Source: SOIA01 sp964346585
GTDB lineage: Bacteria > Acidobacteriota > Aminicenantia > Aminicenantales > Aminicenantaceae
NCBI GenBank assembly: GCA_964346585.1
Contig: CAYFVQ010000069.1
Location: 1 to 64,000 of the forward strand
Direction of reading: 5' to 3'
Length of the DNA: 64,000 bases
The notes beneath the pieces are model-generated. The model saw only the letters and a list, made by a program, of their open reading frames with translations. It was not told the DNA's origin and ran no database searches. Positions 35,122-44,656 of the stretch are shown one piece after another. Each line of letters starts with the position of its first letter. The stretch's first letter is position 1. Made by a program: the position numbers and the translations under genes.

Positions 35122-35607
35122 TGAATAAAATACACGGGAATGGAAAAAGCGACCTTGAAGATTTAGCCTTAACGAACCTCCTTGGAGGGGGAACAGCTCC
35201 ACTTTCCCCCTTCCAACGCTCGCCTGCTTTCTCACGGCTCACTGCCTCCCCTTCTCGGACTCCTTAACTCGTCCTGCGACCAAGGGGGCACACCCCCTTG
35301 GATCCCCTCAACATCGTTTCTGCGCAACGATGTTGTCCAACGAGGGAAGCCGATGAAATCGGCCGCCGAGTATGTTTGAGAAAGCTCAGGACAGTGGATT
35401 CCGAAAACACGCCACTTTTGCCCCAGCGAGTCAAAAGCGGCTCGGTTTCAGGCCTCGCTCTCCTCACCTCTTCGGTGAGGAACCATGCCCGCTCCACCTT
35501 CAAACGGTTTTCTCCCCACTGCCCTTCGCTTATATACCGAGATGGACGGTGAGGGAATGGCGTTAAAAATCTGAAGGGAGCGATGCCATTTCTGTGTATT
35601 TTATTCA
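35122..35607. other. Non-coding element with inverted-repeat ends and a chain of strong hairpins
   Basis: About 486 bases, visibly richer in G+C than the flanks, filling the 586-base gap between two minus-strand genes. The ends 35123-35143 and 35586-35606 are inverted repeats matching at 19 of 21 positions (GAATAAAATACAC outermost), with further matches inward for about 55 bases. Inside are perfect or near-perfect hairpins at 35173-35213, 35280-35301 (CCAAGGGGG arm), 35309-35335 (10-bp CAACATCGTT arm), 35349-35363 (GCCGAT arm) and 35462-35480 (CCTCACC arm). Both subterminal blocks are shared with the element at 48396-48638. No convincing gene lies in it. It could be a non-autonomous mobile element or a structured RNA. 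Confidence 0.6.
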
Positions 35608-35641
35608 TTAAACTACCTAAATAAAATGGAAGATTGCCTCT

Positions 35642-36463
35642 TTATCCTTTTTTCTTCTGCCGTCTTTTCTTGATCGTGCGGCTCCCGATCTTCTCCAGCA
35701 GAGGCAAAAGGAAGAAGTAAAGCCTGGGAAAAGCCATGCCTATCCGGCAAAAAATTCCCATTCCAAAAGGAACCAGCACCTCTGCTTTATTTGTCCGCAC
35801 GGCCTTGAGTATCCCCCTCGCAACCTTCTCCGGTTTCAACGGGTCTCCAATGAAGGAAAGCACCGCTTCATCATACTGGAGTTCATAGTCGTGCTGAGGA
35901 GTATCCACTGAATCAGGACAGACAACAGCCACGCCTACAGGAGATTTATGTAATTCGGCATGAAGTGAAAGAGAATAGCCTCGAATGGCAAATTTCGTGG
36001 CGCTGTAGACCACTTCACCGGGCATGGGGACAATCCCCCCCAAAGAAGCAACATTGACTATTTTTCCAGAGCCCTGTTTCTTCATTGCGGGGAGAACAGC
36101 ACGGCATCCGTTCATAGTCCCTGAAAAATTGACCGAAACCTGATGCTGGACCTCATCCAGGGAGATTTTCTCCGCAGCTCCCGGTTGGATAACGCCCGCA
36201 TTGTTGATGAGAATGTCGATTCTTCCGTATTTCTTCCTGACTTTCTCCACCAAAGATTTCCAGGACTCCGGGTCTCTGATATCCTGCTCAACAATCATTA
36301 TCTTGGTTCCCGAATCCTTCATGGTCTCACCCAACTCTTGAAGCTCTTTATTCCGAATATCAGTCAAGACTAATACAGCGCCCTGCTGGGCAAAGAGGCG
36401 GGCGGTAGAAGAGCCGATTCCCCCTGCAGCTCCTGTGATAATCGTGACTTTTCCCTTCAGCAT
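35642..36463 (-). CDS. Short-chain dehydrogenase/reductase
   Basis: Classical SDR of 273 residues. GAAGGIG cofactor loop at 11-17, NNAG at 87-90, and catalytic Ser140, Tyr153 and Lys157 (YSATK). Asp35 after the second strand (LTDIR) favours NAD over NADP. The C-terminal extension is hydrophobic then very basic (KIGSRTIKKRRQKKKG), suggesting membrane association as in some lipid-modifying SDRs. Substrate unknown. Confidence 0.88.
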   Translation of the reverse strand: MLKGKVTIITGAAGGIGSSTARLFAQQGAVLVLTDIRNKELQELGETMKDSGTKIMIVEQDIRDPESWKSLVEKVRKKYGRIDILINNAGVIQPGAAEKISLDEVQHQVSVNFSGTMNGCRAVLPAMKKQGSGKIVNVASLGGIVPMPGEVVYSATKFAIRGYSLSLHAELHKSPVGVAVVCPDSVDTPQHDYELQYDEAVLSFIGDPLKPEKVARGILKAVRTNKAEVLVPFGMGIFCRIGMAFPRLYFFLLPLLEKIGSRTIKKRRQKKKG

Positions 36464-36639
36464 TTATTTTCTCCCAATCGTGATTAAAATTCACGCATTA
36501 AACTATCAAATCTAGGCTTTTCTTGCAATGTCGAATAATTCTTTCATCCAATGTTTGGACACAGAATTTGTAATGTTGAATAGGTTCAAAGTCTGAGTCG
36601 TGTGCAGAAGAATGAGAGGAAAAGGGATCAAAGGACAAT

Positions 36640-37323
36640 CTATTTTTTAAATTTGTACCCGGACCATGGCACAGTTATGAGATGAGTGGGCTTTGAAGGT
36701 TTATCCTCAATTTTCTGTCTGATATGGTGGATAAATGTATCGACAGTCCTCGTTGTGGGGAATTTGTCATAGCCCCAGACTTCATTCAGGATGGAATCCC
36801 GGCTCACGACTTCCCCTTCATAAGTTATGAGAAGTTTAAGAAGTCCAAATTCTCTGGCTGTCAGGTAGAGTTCTTTTTTTCCTTTAGTGGCTATCTGTTT
36901 TTTAAAGTTGATATAAACATTTCCGAAAGAATATTCTTCGATCTCAGCCGCTTCTGGTTTAGTGCGGCGCAACACGGCTTTTATCCGGGCCAGAAGCTCC
37001 TTAGCCCCAAAGGGTTTGATCATATAATCATCGGCTCCAAACTCAAGGCCCAGAACTTTATCAATCTCTTCTTTCTTCTCGCCGGTTAACATGATGATGG
37101 GCGTCAAGATGTTCTTTGCCCGGAGATTCTTGCACACTTCAAGCCCGTTCAGAGAAGGAAGTCCAAAATCAAGAATGATCAAGTCAATATTTTCTTGGGA
37201 AGCCAACCTGAATCCTTCCTCTCCATCTGTGGCCGAAATAACTTTAAAATTTTCCGCCTCCAAGAGAGATGTCAGAGTCTCAAGCAGCGACTTATCATCT
37301 TCAACGATCAATATCTTTTTCAT
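36640..37323 (-). CDS. OmpR/PhoB-family response regulator
   Basis: 227 residues: receiver domain 1-120 with acidic pair EDD near residue 8, phosphoacceptor Asp52 (LIILDFGLP), Thr/Ser at IIMLTGE and Lys in MIKPFG; then a winged-helix DNA-binding domain (about 130-227) ending VPWSGYKFKK. The receiver is a close paralogue of the one in the next gene upstream. Third gene of a minus-strand signalling set: kinase 42486-40096, receiver-kinase 40099-37397, this regulator. Confidence 0.93.
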   Translation of the reverse strand: MKKILIVEDDKSLLETLTSLLEAENFKVISATDGEEGFRLASQENIDLIILDFGLPSLNGLEVCKNLRAKNILTPIIMLTGEKKEEIDKVLGLEFGADDYMIKPFGAKELLARIKAVLRRTKPEAAEIEEYSFGNVYINFKKQIATKGKKELYLTAREFGLLKLLITYEGEVVSRDSILNEVWGYDKFPTTRTVDTFIHHIRQKIEDKPSKPTHLITVPWSGYKFKK

Positions 37324-37396
37324 GGAAAGCCATCCCGCGGAATCTTCTTCCCCTATTTGTTTATCTTAAATTGAATCTTGTATTATCCCAGTCGCC

Positions 37397-40099
37397 TTAA
37401 AATTTTCCAAATTTCTTGAGTCTTTCTTCATACTTTTTTTTCTGGTTTTTAACAATCTCTTGGAAACGAGAGTCGTCCCGCAAGCTGTCATAGAATGAGC
37501 TTGTATTCAAAGGTTGATAGGTGTACTGAAAATGCTCATAATCTTTTTTGACTTCATTCGTGATATACTTGACCGCTTCATCTCTCATGCCCAGGAGTGA
37601 ATAAATAACTCCATTTTCGCTCATGGCAAGAGCTTTGTCTTTTTCTCCTTTAACAGCATAGATCATTGCTCTGTAAAATCGAATACTGGGGTATTCTGGA
37701 TTGATCTTTTCTATTCTATCTAATAACTCATCGGCCTTGTCCATTTCTTTTTTCATTATTGAAAGAATGATGTAATCGAGCAAAGACCAAAAATTATCCG
37801 TTTCTATCTCTAATGCCTTTTTAATGTTGATTAACGCATTTTTTAACTGTCCAATGTACATCAGACATCTCGTCCGCAGAGAATGAGAAAGGAGAAAAAA
37901 AGGATCAAGCTCGATGTTTCTGGTTGAATATTCTACAGCTAGATCAAACAATCCGAGATCCTTCAAGAAAAAAGCGACCATATGATTCAGAGATGGGGTA
38001 TTCGGGTTGATCTCTAACGCCTTTTTATAGCTTTGATAGGCTTTTTCATACTTTCCCTGACCATGATAAACCCAAGCTATCGCTCCATTTGTTTCTCCCA
38101 TATTCGGGTCTAATTTATAAGCCATTTCAATATTTTTTTTGACCTGCGCGAGATCTTTCCTGTTTCCTGTTAGCTGGTGATGGTGACCGTAAGCCCAACC
38201 TAAGCCCGTATGAGTCAAGACATAATCGGGGTCGGCCTCTTTGGCTTTTCGAAACATCTTTATTGCGGCCCTAAAATCACTCTCGTTCTGTGAAATTACA
38301 TATTTGCTGTTGATTAAATGTGTTCCCTTCAGAGCATACTCATAAGCCTCGATATTTTTCGGGCGGCCCTCTTTGAGCGATTCAATCTTTTTCGGAGTTA
38401 GCTTCAGTTCCAGGGCCTCAACAATGGCCTTTGACACTTCGTCCTGGACTTCAAAAATACTATCCACCTTCCGGTCATATGTATCAGCCCAGAGATGAGA
38501 GTCATCTTCCACATTGACCAGCTGGGCGTTGACACGAATGTTGTCTTTTTCTTTGCGGATACTCCCCTCAAGAATTGTGGCGACATCCAGTTCCTGCCCA
38601 ATTTCTTTGATGTCCTTATCTGTGTTCTTATAGCGCATCACTGAAGTCCGGGAAATGACTTTCAATTCTCCGAACATAGTGAGTTTGGTGATGATATCTT
38701 CAGTCATCCCATCACAGAAATATTCCTGGTCTCTCTCCGAACTCATGTCCACGAAAGGCAGCACAGCAATCGAGTTCTTCCATTCTATTCCACTTTTTAT
38801 CACCGCTTCGGGCTTTTTTTCTTTTTTGGGCCGCTCAGAAACAGTTTCACCTTTCTCCAATTTCTCCAAATCTGTATTAAGCTCTCCGACATCCTGATAA
38901 CGTTCCTCTCTTTCCTTTTCCATGCACATCAGTATCACTCGGTTGAGGCTCTCAGGAATTTGCGGATTGAGTTTCCTGGGCACCGGCGGCGTATCTGTTT
39001 TATGCATCAAAGCCACCGATAATGCGTTTTCGCCCTTGAATGGGACTTCACCGGTCACCATTTCAAATAGGATCACGCCTAGAGAATAAATATCGGACCG
39101 TTGATCCACTTCTTGCCCTTCCACTTGTTCCGGAGACATGTATTCCGGTGTACCGAAGACAGTTCCCGCCTCAGTGATCCCTTTCATCTTCATGGAGCGG
39201 GCTATCCCAAAATCCATGATCCGGGCATTCCCCTCCTTGTCGATCATGATGTTACGCGGCTTCAGGTCTCTATGGACAACTCCGAGTCTATGGGCTTCGG
39301 CGAGTCCTTCACAGATCTGTTTAGCTATGGCAATGGCTTTCTTTATCGTTAGCTGGCCGGTTTTTTTAAGCAGACTCTTCAAATCTTCTCCGGAAACGTA
39401 TTCCATCGTGATGTAGGGTGTTCCGTCCTCTTCGCTGAGGTCAAACATCCGGCAAACATTCCTCTGGGATATTTTCCGGGCAAACTTCAGCTCGTTCCGG
39501 AAACGCTCTATAGTTTTTTTATCGGCCGCTATCGACGGACTGAGAAGCTTGAGAGCCACTTCTTCGCCTATCTTTTTATCTGTGACTCTGTAGACTTTGC
39601 CCATACCACCTCTTCCCAGCTCTTCCACGACTTCGTAGCGGCCAGCGAAAGTGCTTCCCCTTGGCAACGCTTTGGAAGGGATTTCGAGGGTTTCTGTCCT
39701 GGAATAGTATTCACCAGTCTCTTCAACTTTCAGTCCTGATCGCCGGAGCACGGCATTTATACGGGCTATAAACTCCTTGGTCCCGAAAGGTTTGAGGATG
39801 AAGTCATCAGCGCCGATGTCGAGCCCTAAGGCTTTATCCAACTCTTCTCTCTTTTCCCCTGAAAGCATGATGATAGGAGTCATGATGCCTTTTGCCCGAA
39901 TCTTGCGGCAGACCTCATACCCGTTTATTGTGGGAAGATTGATATCAAGAACGATTAAATCAGCCTTTTCTTGCAGAGCCAGTTGAAATCCTTTGTCTCC
40001 ATCATCAGCCGTGAGTACTTCGAAATTCTCTACCTCGAGGAAAGTCTTCAATGTTTCAAGAAGAGCTAAATCATCCTCGACAATTAATATTTTTTTCAT
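37397..40099 (-). CDS. Receiver - Ser/Thr protein kinase - TolB/FlgO-like - TPR fusion protein
   Basis: 900-residue multidomain signalling protein. Receiver domain 1-122 with phosphoacceptor Asp52; Hanks-type Ser/Thr kinase about 154-410 with glycine loop LGRGGMGKVY (161-170), Lys184, catalytic HRDLK (276-280) and DFG (296-298); then a domain starting SIAVLPFVDMS (about 445-590) of the TolB N-terminal/FlgO type often fused to adenylate cyclases and kinases; then about six TPR repeats to near 860. Its ATG overlaps the histidine kinase stop (ATGA), so the Hanks kinase is probably an output switched by His-Asp phosphotransfer. Confidence 0.9.
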   Translation of the reverse strand: MKKILIVEDDLALLETLKTFLEVENFEVLTADDGDKGFQLALQEKADLIVLDINLPTINGYEVCRKIRAKGIMTPIIMLSGEKREELDKALGLDIGADDFILKPFGTKEFIARINAVLRRSGLKVEETGEYYSRTETLEIPSKALPRGSTFAGRYEVVEELGRGGMGKVYRVTDKKIGEEVALKLLSPSIAADKKTIERFRNELKFARKISQRNVCRMFDLSEEDGTPYITMEYVSGEDLKSLLKKTGQLTIKKAIAIAKQICEGLAEAHRLGVVHRDLKPRNIMIDKEGNARIMDFGIARSMKMKGITEAGTVFGTPEYMSPEQVEGQEVDQRSDIYSLGVILFEMVTGEVPFKGENALSVALMHKTDTPPVPRKLNPQIPESLNRVILMCMEKEREERYQDVGELNTDLEKLEKGETVSERPKKEKKPEAVIKSGIEWKNSIAVLPFVDMSSERDQEYFCDGMTEDIITKLTMFGELKVISRTSVMRYKNTDKDIKEIGQELDVATILEGSIRKEKDNIRVNAQLVNVEDDSHLWADTYDRKVDSIFEVQDEVSKAIVEALELKLTPKKIESLKEGRPKNIEAYEYALKGTHLINSKYVISQNESDFRAAIKMFRKAKEADPDYVLTHTGLGWAYGHHHQLTGNRKDLAQVKKNIEMAYKLDPNMGETNGAIAWVYHGQGKYEKAYQSYKKALEINPNTPSLNHMVAFFLKDLGLFDLAVEYSTRNIELDPFFLLSHSLRTRCLMYIGQLKNALINIKKALEIETDNFWSLLDYIILSIMKKEMDKADELLDRIEKINPEYPSIRFYRAMIYAVKGEKDKALAMSENGVIYSLLGMRDEAVKYITNEVKKDYEHFQYTYQPLNTSSFYDSLRDDSRFQEIVKNQKKKYEERLKKFGKF

Positions 40100-42486
40100 T
40101 TCACCGGAAAAATGAGACTGAAGGTACTCCCCTCACCCAGTTGGCTCTCCACTTGAATTTCTCCTCCGTGGGCGCTCATGATGTGTTTGACAATCTTTAA
40201 TCCCAGACCGACTCCTTTCGTGCTGTGCCGGTTCGCTTCCGCATGCCTGTAAAATCCTTCGAAGATTTTCTTCCGTTCTCCTTCGGGAATCCCGATCCCC
40301 TTATCCCTAACCTTTATTTCAATCAATTTTTCTTTTTGGACAAGCTCGACTACAATCTCCTTTTCGCCTGACGAGTATTTTATAGCATTGTCGAGAAGGT
40401 TGGTCAATGCCTGCATCACAGCATCTCGATCCATTTTCAGGAAGAGAGGCTTTCCGGGCATCTTCGTATTGAGAACGAATTCATCGGAATCTGACCTGTA
40501 TTGGAAAAGTCGGACAACCTCTTTAATCATAGATTGCAATTCCACTTTCTGGGTATTGTAGGTTTTTACATTCTGCTCGATTTTCCCGAAATCCAGGATA
40601 TTATGAAGAAACCGGGAAAGACGGTTGCTTTCAGTCGCAACCAGGCGGATGAGCTCTTCTTGTTTAGCCTTCTCCTTTATCTTTCCTTCCTGGAGGATCT
40701 CGGCCAGCCCTCGAATAGAACTCATGGGAGTGCGAAGCTCATGGGATACAGACGAGATGAATTCTGTTTTCATCTTGATGAGATCACTCAGCTTTTCCTT
40801 CTCCACTCTTTCATAAATCACTTCCTCCAGCAATCTGATTCTCTCCAGGTTCAGAGCCAGGTCTCGGCTTACGGCCAGAAAAAGTTCGATGTCATCTCGG
40901 CTGAATCTCTCCCCTGATTTTTTCTTTCCTAAAGAGATAAATCCTGTTAAATCTGAAGATTTAAATGAAAGCGGCAGGCACATATCGATCCCTTTTTCTT
41001 CGAGCAGCTTCTCCCTGGAAAAATCCATGTTTTCTTCTGTGCGCACGGCATTTTTTCTGGCAAAGACTTTATCCATCTCCAGACTCAAGGGAGCCAGAGA
41101 AACAAGGTCTTTCTCTTCATTTTTGGCAATCAAAAGCTTTTGTTGCCCGGAATCAAGAGCAAAAATGAAAATACCGATTGACTCGAGAGGTAACGCCTCC
41201 TTGATTGTCTGCAGGAACAAGTCGATAAGCCTCCCACGGTTGACTTCCTCATAAGCTTTTTCATTGAAACGAAGAATGACTTTTCTGTAATCATAACTCA
41301 TCCGGAAGAAAGCCTTATCCACAAAATTTTGAATTTTCTTCCGGGCCGGATGGAAGGCGACAGCAGCCAGGAGAGCCGCAAATACAGAGATGGCGGTTAT
41401 GGGAGCGGCAAAAAATCGTGAGACGACATTCTGAATGAGATTCACAGAAAAGAGATAAAGACCCACTGTAAAGACGGTGAGAGTGAAATACACCAAGCTC
41501 CGGTTAATGACCAACTCGACATCCATCAACTTAAATTTCACGATGGAAAAAGCAAAACCAAGAGGGATGAAGATAAAGAACATAGTGGAAAATTCTTCTG
41601 ATAACAATTCGTTCAGACCGAGCGCTTGGGGTAACTGGTAGAAAAGAATGAATGGTCCCAACCCCATAATCAGTCCATAAAAAATCCATTTGATCTGAGA
41701 TTTCTCTTCCTCAAGATCCGCTTTCCTGTAGCCCAAAATAAGAAAAGCAATTGAAAGAAAAACATACACCACTAGATAAAAACGGTGAAAATCAAAAACA
41801 ACTTGATAGATGCGGTGGATTTCAATCGATAAACTCAAACCACTGCGGAAAAACAGCCATTCAAGAACAAAGACAAAAATGAGCGAAGGGATATAAATGA
41901 TATATTTCCACAATTTAATCTCGAGTTTCGAGAAATACAGTGAAAAATGAAGAAGCATGGCCGAGGCTAAAGGATAGAGCAAATAGTACAGCACTCCCGG
42001 AAGAAAAGAGAGCCAGTGCTTTTGCAAACAGTAGAATCCTCCACTGATAACAGTGGCAGACCCTAATGCAAAAAATGCCCAATAGTAGGTCCGAGCCCTT
42101 CTATCACCCGAGCGCAGAATAAAAACCACAGAACCTGTAAGGAAACAGAAAAGACCGACAAGGAGATAGTAGAGTGGAAGGGGTCTATCATAGAACGATA
42201 CAAGTTGGACTTCTCTTTGTTCGGATACTCCTTCCTCTTCAAGAATGATTGTCACAGAATCCCCGATGGTTTTCTGGATCGCCAAGAATTCCAAATCCAT
42301 TTTTAGGTTTTTAATCTCGACACCTTGAATCCGCACGAGCTTTCCCTCTCTGATTTTTTTCTCAAGGGATTTGGACACATCCAGTGGAAGGCCGGGACGC
42401 TGGCGAAGCAGAAAAAATCCATAGACACTCACAAGAATGATCACAAAACCAGCGAATAGAGAGAGAAAAAAAGGTATTCTTTTCAT
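40096..42486 (-). CDS. Membrane sensor histidine kinase (7TM-GAF-HisKA-HATPase)
   Basis: 796 residues. One N-terminal span, an extracytoplasmic region of about 90 residues (about 30-125), then seven to eight hydrophobic spans (to about 375), a GAF-like region (about 400-560), HisKA with phosphorylated His582 (SSVSHELRTPMSS), and HATPase_c with N-box LLDNAIKYS, G1 VRDKGIGIP and G2 GVGLGLKIV. A complete, active-looking kinase and the first gene of the signalling set, overlapping the receiver-kinase gene by four bases. Confidence 0.92.
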   Translation of the reverse strand: MKRIPFFLSLFAGFVIILVSVYGFFLLRQRPGLPLDVSKSLEKKIREGKLVRIQGVEIKNLKMDLEFLAIQKTIGDSVTIILEEEGVSEQREVQLVSFYDRPLPLYYLLVGLFCFLTGSVVFILRSGDRRARTYYWAFFALGSATVISGGFYCLQKHWLSFLPGVLYYLLYPLASAMLLHFSLYFSKLEIKLWKYIIYIPSLIFVFVLEWLFFRSGLSLSIEIHRIYQVVFDFHRFYLVVYVFLSIAFLILGYRKADLEEEKSQIKWIFYGLIMGLGPFILFYQLPQALGLNELLSEEFSTMFFIFIPLGFAFSIVKFKLMDVELVINRSLVYFTLTVFTVGLYLFSVNLIQNVVSRFFAAPITAISVFAALLAAVAFHPARKKIQNFVDKAFFRMSYDYRKVILRFNEKAYEEVNRGRLIDLFLQTIKEALPLESIGIFIFALDSGQQKLLIAKNEEKDLVSLAPLSLEMDKVFARKNAVRTEENMDFSREKLLEEKGIDMCLPLSFKSSDLTGFISLGKKKSGERFSRDDIELFLAVSRDLALNLERIRLLEEVIYERVEKEKLSDLIKMKTEFISSVSHELRTPMSSIRGLAEILQEGKIKEKAKQEELIRLVATESNRLSRFLHNILDFGKIEQNVKTYNTQKVELQSMIKEVVRLFQYRSDSDEFVLNTKMPGKPLFLKMDRDAVMQALTNLLDNAIKYSSGEKEIVVELVQKEKLIEIKVRDKGIGIPEGERKKIFEGFYRHAEANRHSTKGVGLGLKIVKHIMSAHGGEIQVESQLGEGSTFSLIFPVK

Positions 42487-42712
42487 GCCACCTTATTCCC
42501 TGATGCCGCCCAGAATATACCAAAATGCTCGGTTTAATGTCAATCTCCACACGAGGAAGGGACTCTTCTTCAAAGCCGCGGATGGCTCTTCAGTCCACAC
42601 TGTGTTTCAGGCTGGATATTCTGAGCACTTTGTAAAATCCGCTTGACAAAAAAAGAGGGCAATAGATAGAATCCATATGTGGTCATTGTAACTACTTAAG
42701 GAGAGGGAAACC

Positions 42713-42979
42713 ATGCAGCCTATAAGCGTGGGCATTCGCGAGGCAAAAATCAATTTAAGCAAACTTCTTAAAGGCGTCCAGGCAGGAAGAGAGATAATCA
42801 TCACTGACCGTGGCAAGCCCGTGGGGAAGATCGTCCCTGTGCCCAAAGGCTCGCTGCCTCTATCCGACCGGATAAACGAGATGGAAAGGCAAGGATGGAT
42901 CGAGCCGCGAAAGAAAAAATCAAGAGAACTGCACCCCCCTATCCCATTACCGGAGGAACTGGCCCAAAAGTTGCTCTAG
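42713..42979 (+). CDS. Phd/YefM-family antitoxin
   Basis: 88-residue protein beginning ISVGIREAKINLSKLLKGVQAGREIIITDRGKPVGKIV in the usual Phd/YefM DNA-binding fold, with a proline-rich, charged C-terminus that would wrap the toxin. AAGGAGAGGG is well placed before the ATG. The next gene starts 14 bases after the stop, the normal antitoxin-then-toxin order; the pair is probably autoregulated. Confidence 0.85.
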   Translation: MQPISVGIREAKINLSKLLKGVQAGREIIITDRGKPVGKIVPVPKGSLPLSDRINEMERQGWIEPRKKKSRELHPPIPLPEELAQKLL

Positions 42980-42993
42980 GAGAAATAGAACCC

Positions 42994-43422
42994 ATGAAAA
43001 CGGGAAAGCCTGTGGCGGTTTACTGGGGTCCGACGTGCGTTCTGTCCGCACTCTTCAAGGATTCGAACAGTGAAAAAGCCCTCAGAATGTCAAAAAAAGC
43101 GGGAACCCATTTTTTTTCGACTCTCTGCTACCTAGAAGTTCACTCAGTGCTGGCGCGAATCAGGAAAGAAAAAAAACTGAATGAAGTTCTGATAGATGTG
43201 GCCTTTGACACTCTGAAAACCGGGCCATGGAGGCGTCTGAACATTTGGCCAGAATGGAACACTCTTATCGCCTTATCTGAGAAATGGCCGTTAAAGGGGT
43301 CCAGTCTCTGGCATTTGGCATCCGCCAAGACACTCCTAAAACAGCTTCCTGAATTGACCCTCTTTACATTTGACGAGGAATTAAAAAAGGCCGCGCAAGA
43401 AGAGGGTTTGCTGTCTTCTTGA
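42994..43422 (+). CDS. PIN-like toxin with altered active-site acids
   Basis: 142-residue protein in the toxin position behind a Phd antitoxin. Overall pattern is VapC/PIN: a first strand then CVLSALFKDSNSEKA, FSTLCYLEVHSVLARIRKEKKL, a HLASA block and LFTFDEELKKAAQEEGL. In active PIN domains the first strand ends in D-(S/T) and the third motif is DALHLA; here these read VYWGPTCVL and GSSLWHLA, so two of the expected acids are missing while Glu in LEVHS and Asp in TFDEEL remain. The ATG at 42994 with AGGAGA upstream is preferred to a longer frame overlapping the antitoxin. Confidence 0.65.
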   Translation: MKTGKPVAVYWGPTCVLSALFKDSNSEKALRMSKKAGTHFFSTLCYLEVHSVLARIRKEKKLNEVLIDVAFDTLKTGPWRRLNIWPEWNTLIALSEKWPLKGSSLWHLASAKTLLKQLPELTLFTFDEELKKAAQEEGLLSS

Positions 43423-43534
43423 TTCCCTCCAGAGTTTGACTCTCTTCATTTCTCCTTTACGTGAATACGGGAAGGGCCAGATTCGATTATCGCTTCGTTT
43501 TTTGCGAACTCGGATTTTTTTCTTCCCAAGTTCG

Positions 43535-44644
43535 TCATTTATTTTTGATTGATTTTATAACAGACCTGACCTTCTCCTTATTCTGGCCGACGAGCTCAGA
43601 GAGCTTTTCCTCACTGATTTTCCTCTTTTGATAGGCTTCGAGAGCCAAACTCATAAACCTCTTTGAGGGAATGGCTTTACTTCTCTTTTTCAATGGTCGC
43701 AACTCCCATCCAGGATCACTAAAATAGACTTCATCATCTAAAGATGGCGTGACCTTGAGGTACGCTTCATATTTAGAGTTGGGAATGTATTCCAAATCTT
43801 TCAGGGTATGAAGCATGTCAGGAGTGTTCACCCCAAAGTGCCCTTTCAAGTATAAGACATCCGCAAAGCTCAATTTTTTTGAATGCAGGTCTTTTTCAAC
43901 GACGACTTTGATCTTTTCAGGAGGGATCAAAAAGCGGACCGCAAACGTCTGAGCGAATTTTTCGCGGGGATGGTAAAGAGGAAGATACTCCTCGATGAAA
44001 ATATCGGGGTGATCGATGACTGGGCCGCTGTTCCTGTGTTTGAGATAATGGCAGTACTCATGAGCAGCGATGAAGACCTGCTGCTCAAATGGCTGGTCGC
44101 TGTTCACCAGAGCGAATGCGGATCTTTCCGCTTCAAAAAAAATAAAAACACCCGATATCTTTGATTCCTCTGGAATGGGCAGTCTTAAAATGCGCAGGCC
44201 GTTCAGTTCGAGAAGAGAGAAGATATCCCGAATGGGCTCATATCCGATTCCTAATCTTCGCCTTTCCTCATCCGCCATGGCCTCCGCAGAGGGATGGCTG
44301 TAGAAAGGAGCCAGCTCAATGCGGCGTCCAGTCAGGTCTTCAAGGTGCATGTATTCCTCACAATACCTCTTGAACTTTCTCAGCCCGGCCCTGGCTTTCT
44401 TGTCCACTCGTTCATCCTGAAGGAGCACATTGAAAGCCTCCTCTTTCTCTTTTAAAAAGAAAGACACATCTTTTTTAAAGAAATCTGAAAGGGTGGTTAG
44501 AGTTTCGAGGCTTGGCATTCTTTTTCCTAATTCCAGGAGAGAAATGAACTCACTGGAAAGCCCCACAGATCTGGCCAATGCCTCTTGAGTGATTCCCATG
44601 ATTTCTCTTTCTCTTCTCAGTCTGGTCCCAAGAATTCCTGACAT
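43535..44644 (-). CDS. XRE-family regulator with ImmA/IrrE-type metallopeptidase domain
   Basis: 369 residues. Helix-turn-helix XRE domain 1-62 (ITQEALARSVGLSSEFISLLELGKRMPS), then an ImmA/IrrE zinc peptidase with HEYCH at 195-199 (His195, Glu196, His199) and probable third ligand Glu228 (HPREKFAQTFAVRFLIP). A C-terminal helix-turn-helix-like segment ends the protein. Such proteins are repressors, or cleave repressors, of mobile and stress genes. It lies beside, and convergent with, the toxin-antitoxin pair. A strong promoter with a palindrome in its spacer lies upstream, suggesting autoregulation. Confidence 0.88.
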   Translation of the reverse strand: MSGILGTRLRREREIMGITQEALARSVGLSSEFISLLELGKRMPSLETLTTLSDFFKKDVSFFLKEKEEAFNVLLQDERVDKKARAGLRKFKRYCEEYMHLEDLTGRRIELAPFYSHPSAEAMADEERRRLGIGYEPIRDIFSLLELNGLRILRLPIPEESKISGVFIFFEAERSAFALVNSDQPFEQQVFIAAHEYCHYLKHRNSGPVIDHPDIFIEEYLPLYHPREKFAQTFAVRFLIPPEKIKVVVEKDLHSKKLSFADVLYLKGHFGVNTPDMLHTLKDLEYIPNSKYEAYLKVTPSLDDEVYFSDPGWELRPLKKRSKAIPSKRFMSLALEAYQKRKISEEKLSELVGQNKEKVRSVIKSIKNK

Positions 44645-44656
44645 CTTTTTTTCTCC

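Noticed and set aside
35122..35607. Integron attC site
   Set aside because: TTAACG and CGTTAA near the ends recall attC cores, but the element is far too long, there is no integrase and there are no cassette genes.
35264..35608. 114-codon minus-strand frame inside the hairpin element
   Set aside because: Its codons run through several perfect hairpins and the terminal repeat; the only similarity to the second element (TPFPHxPSR) is explained by shared DNA.
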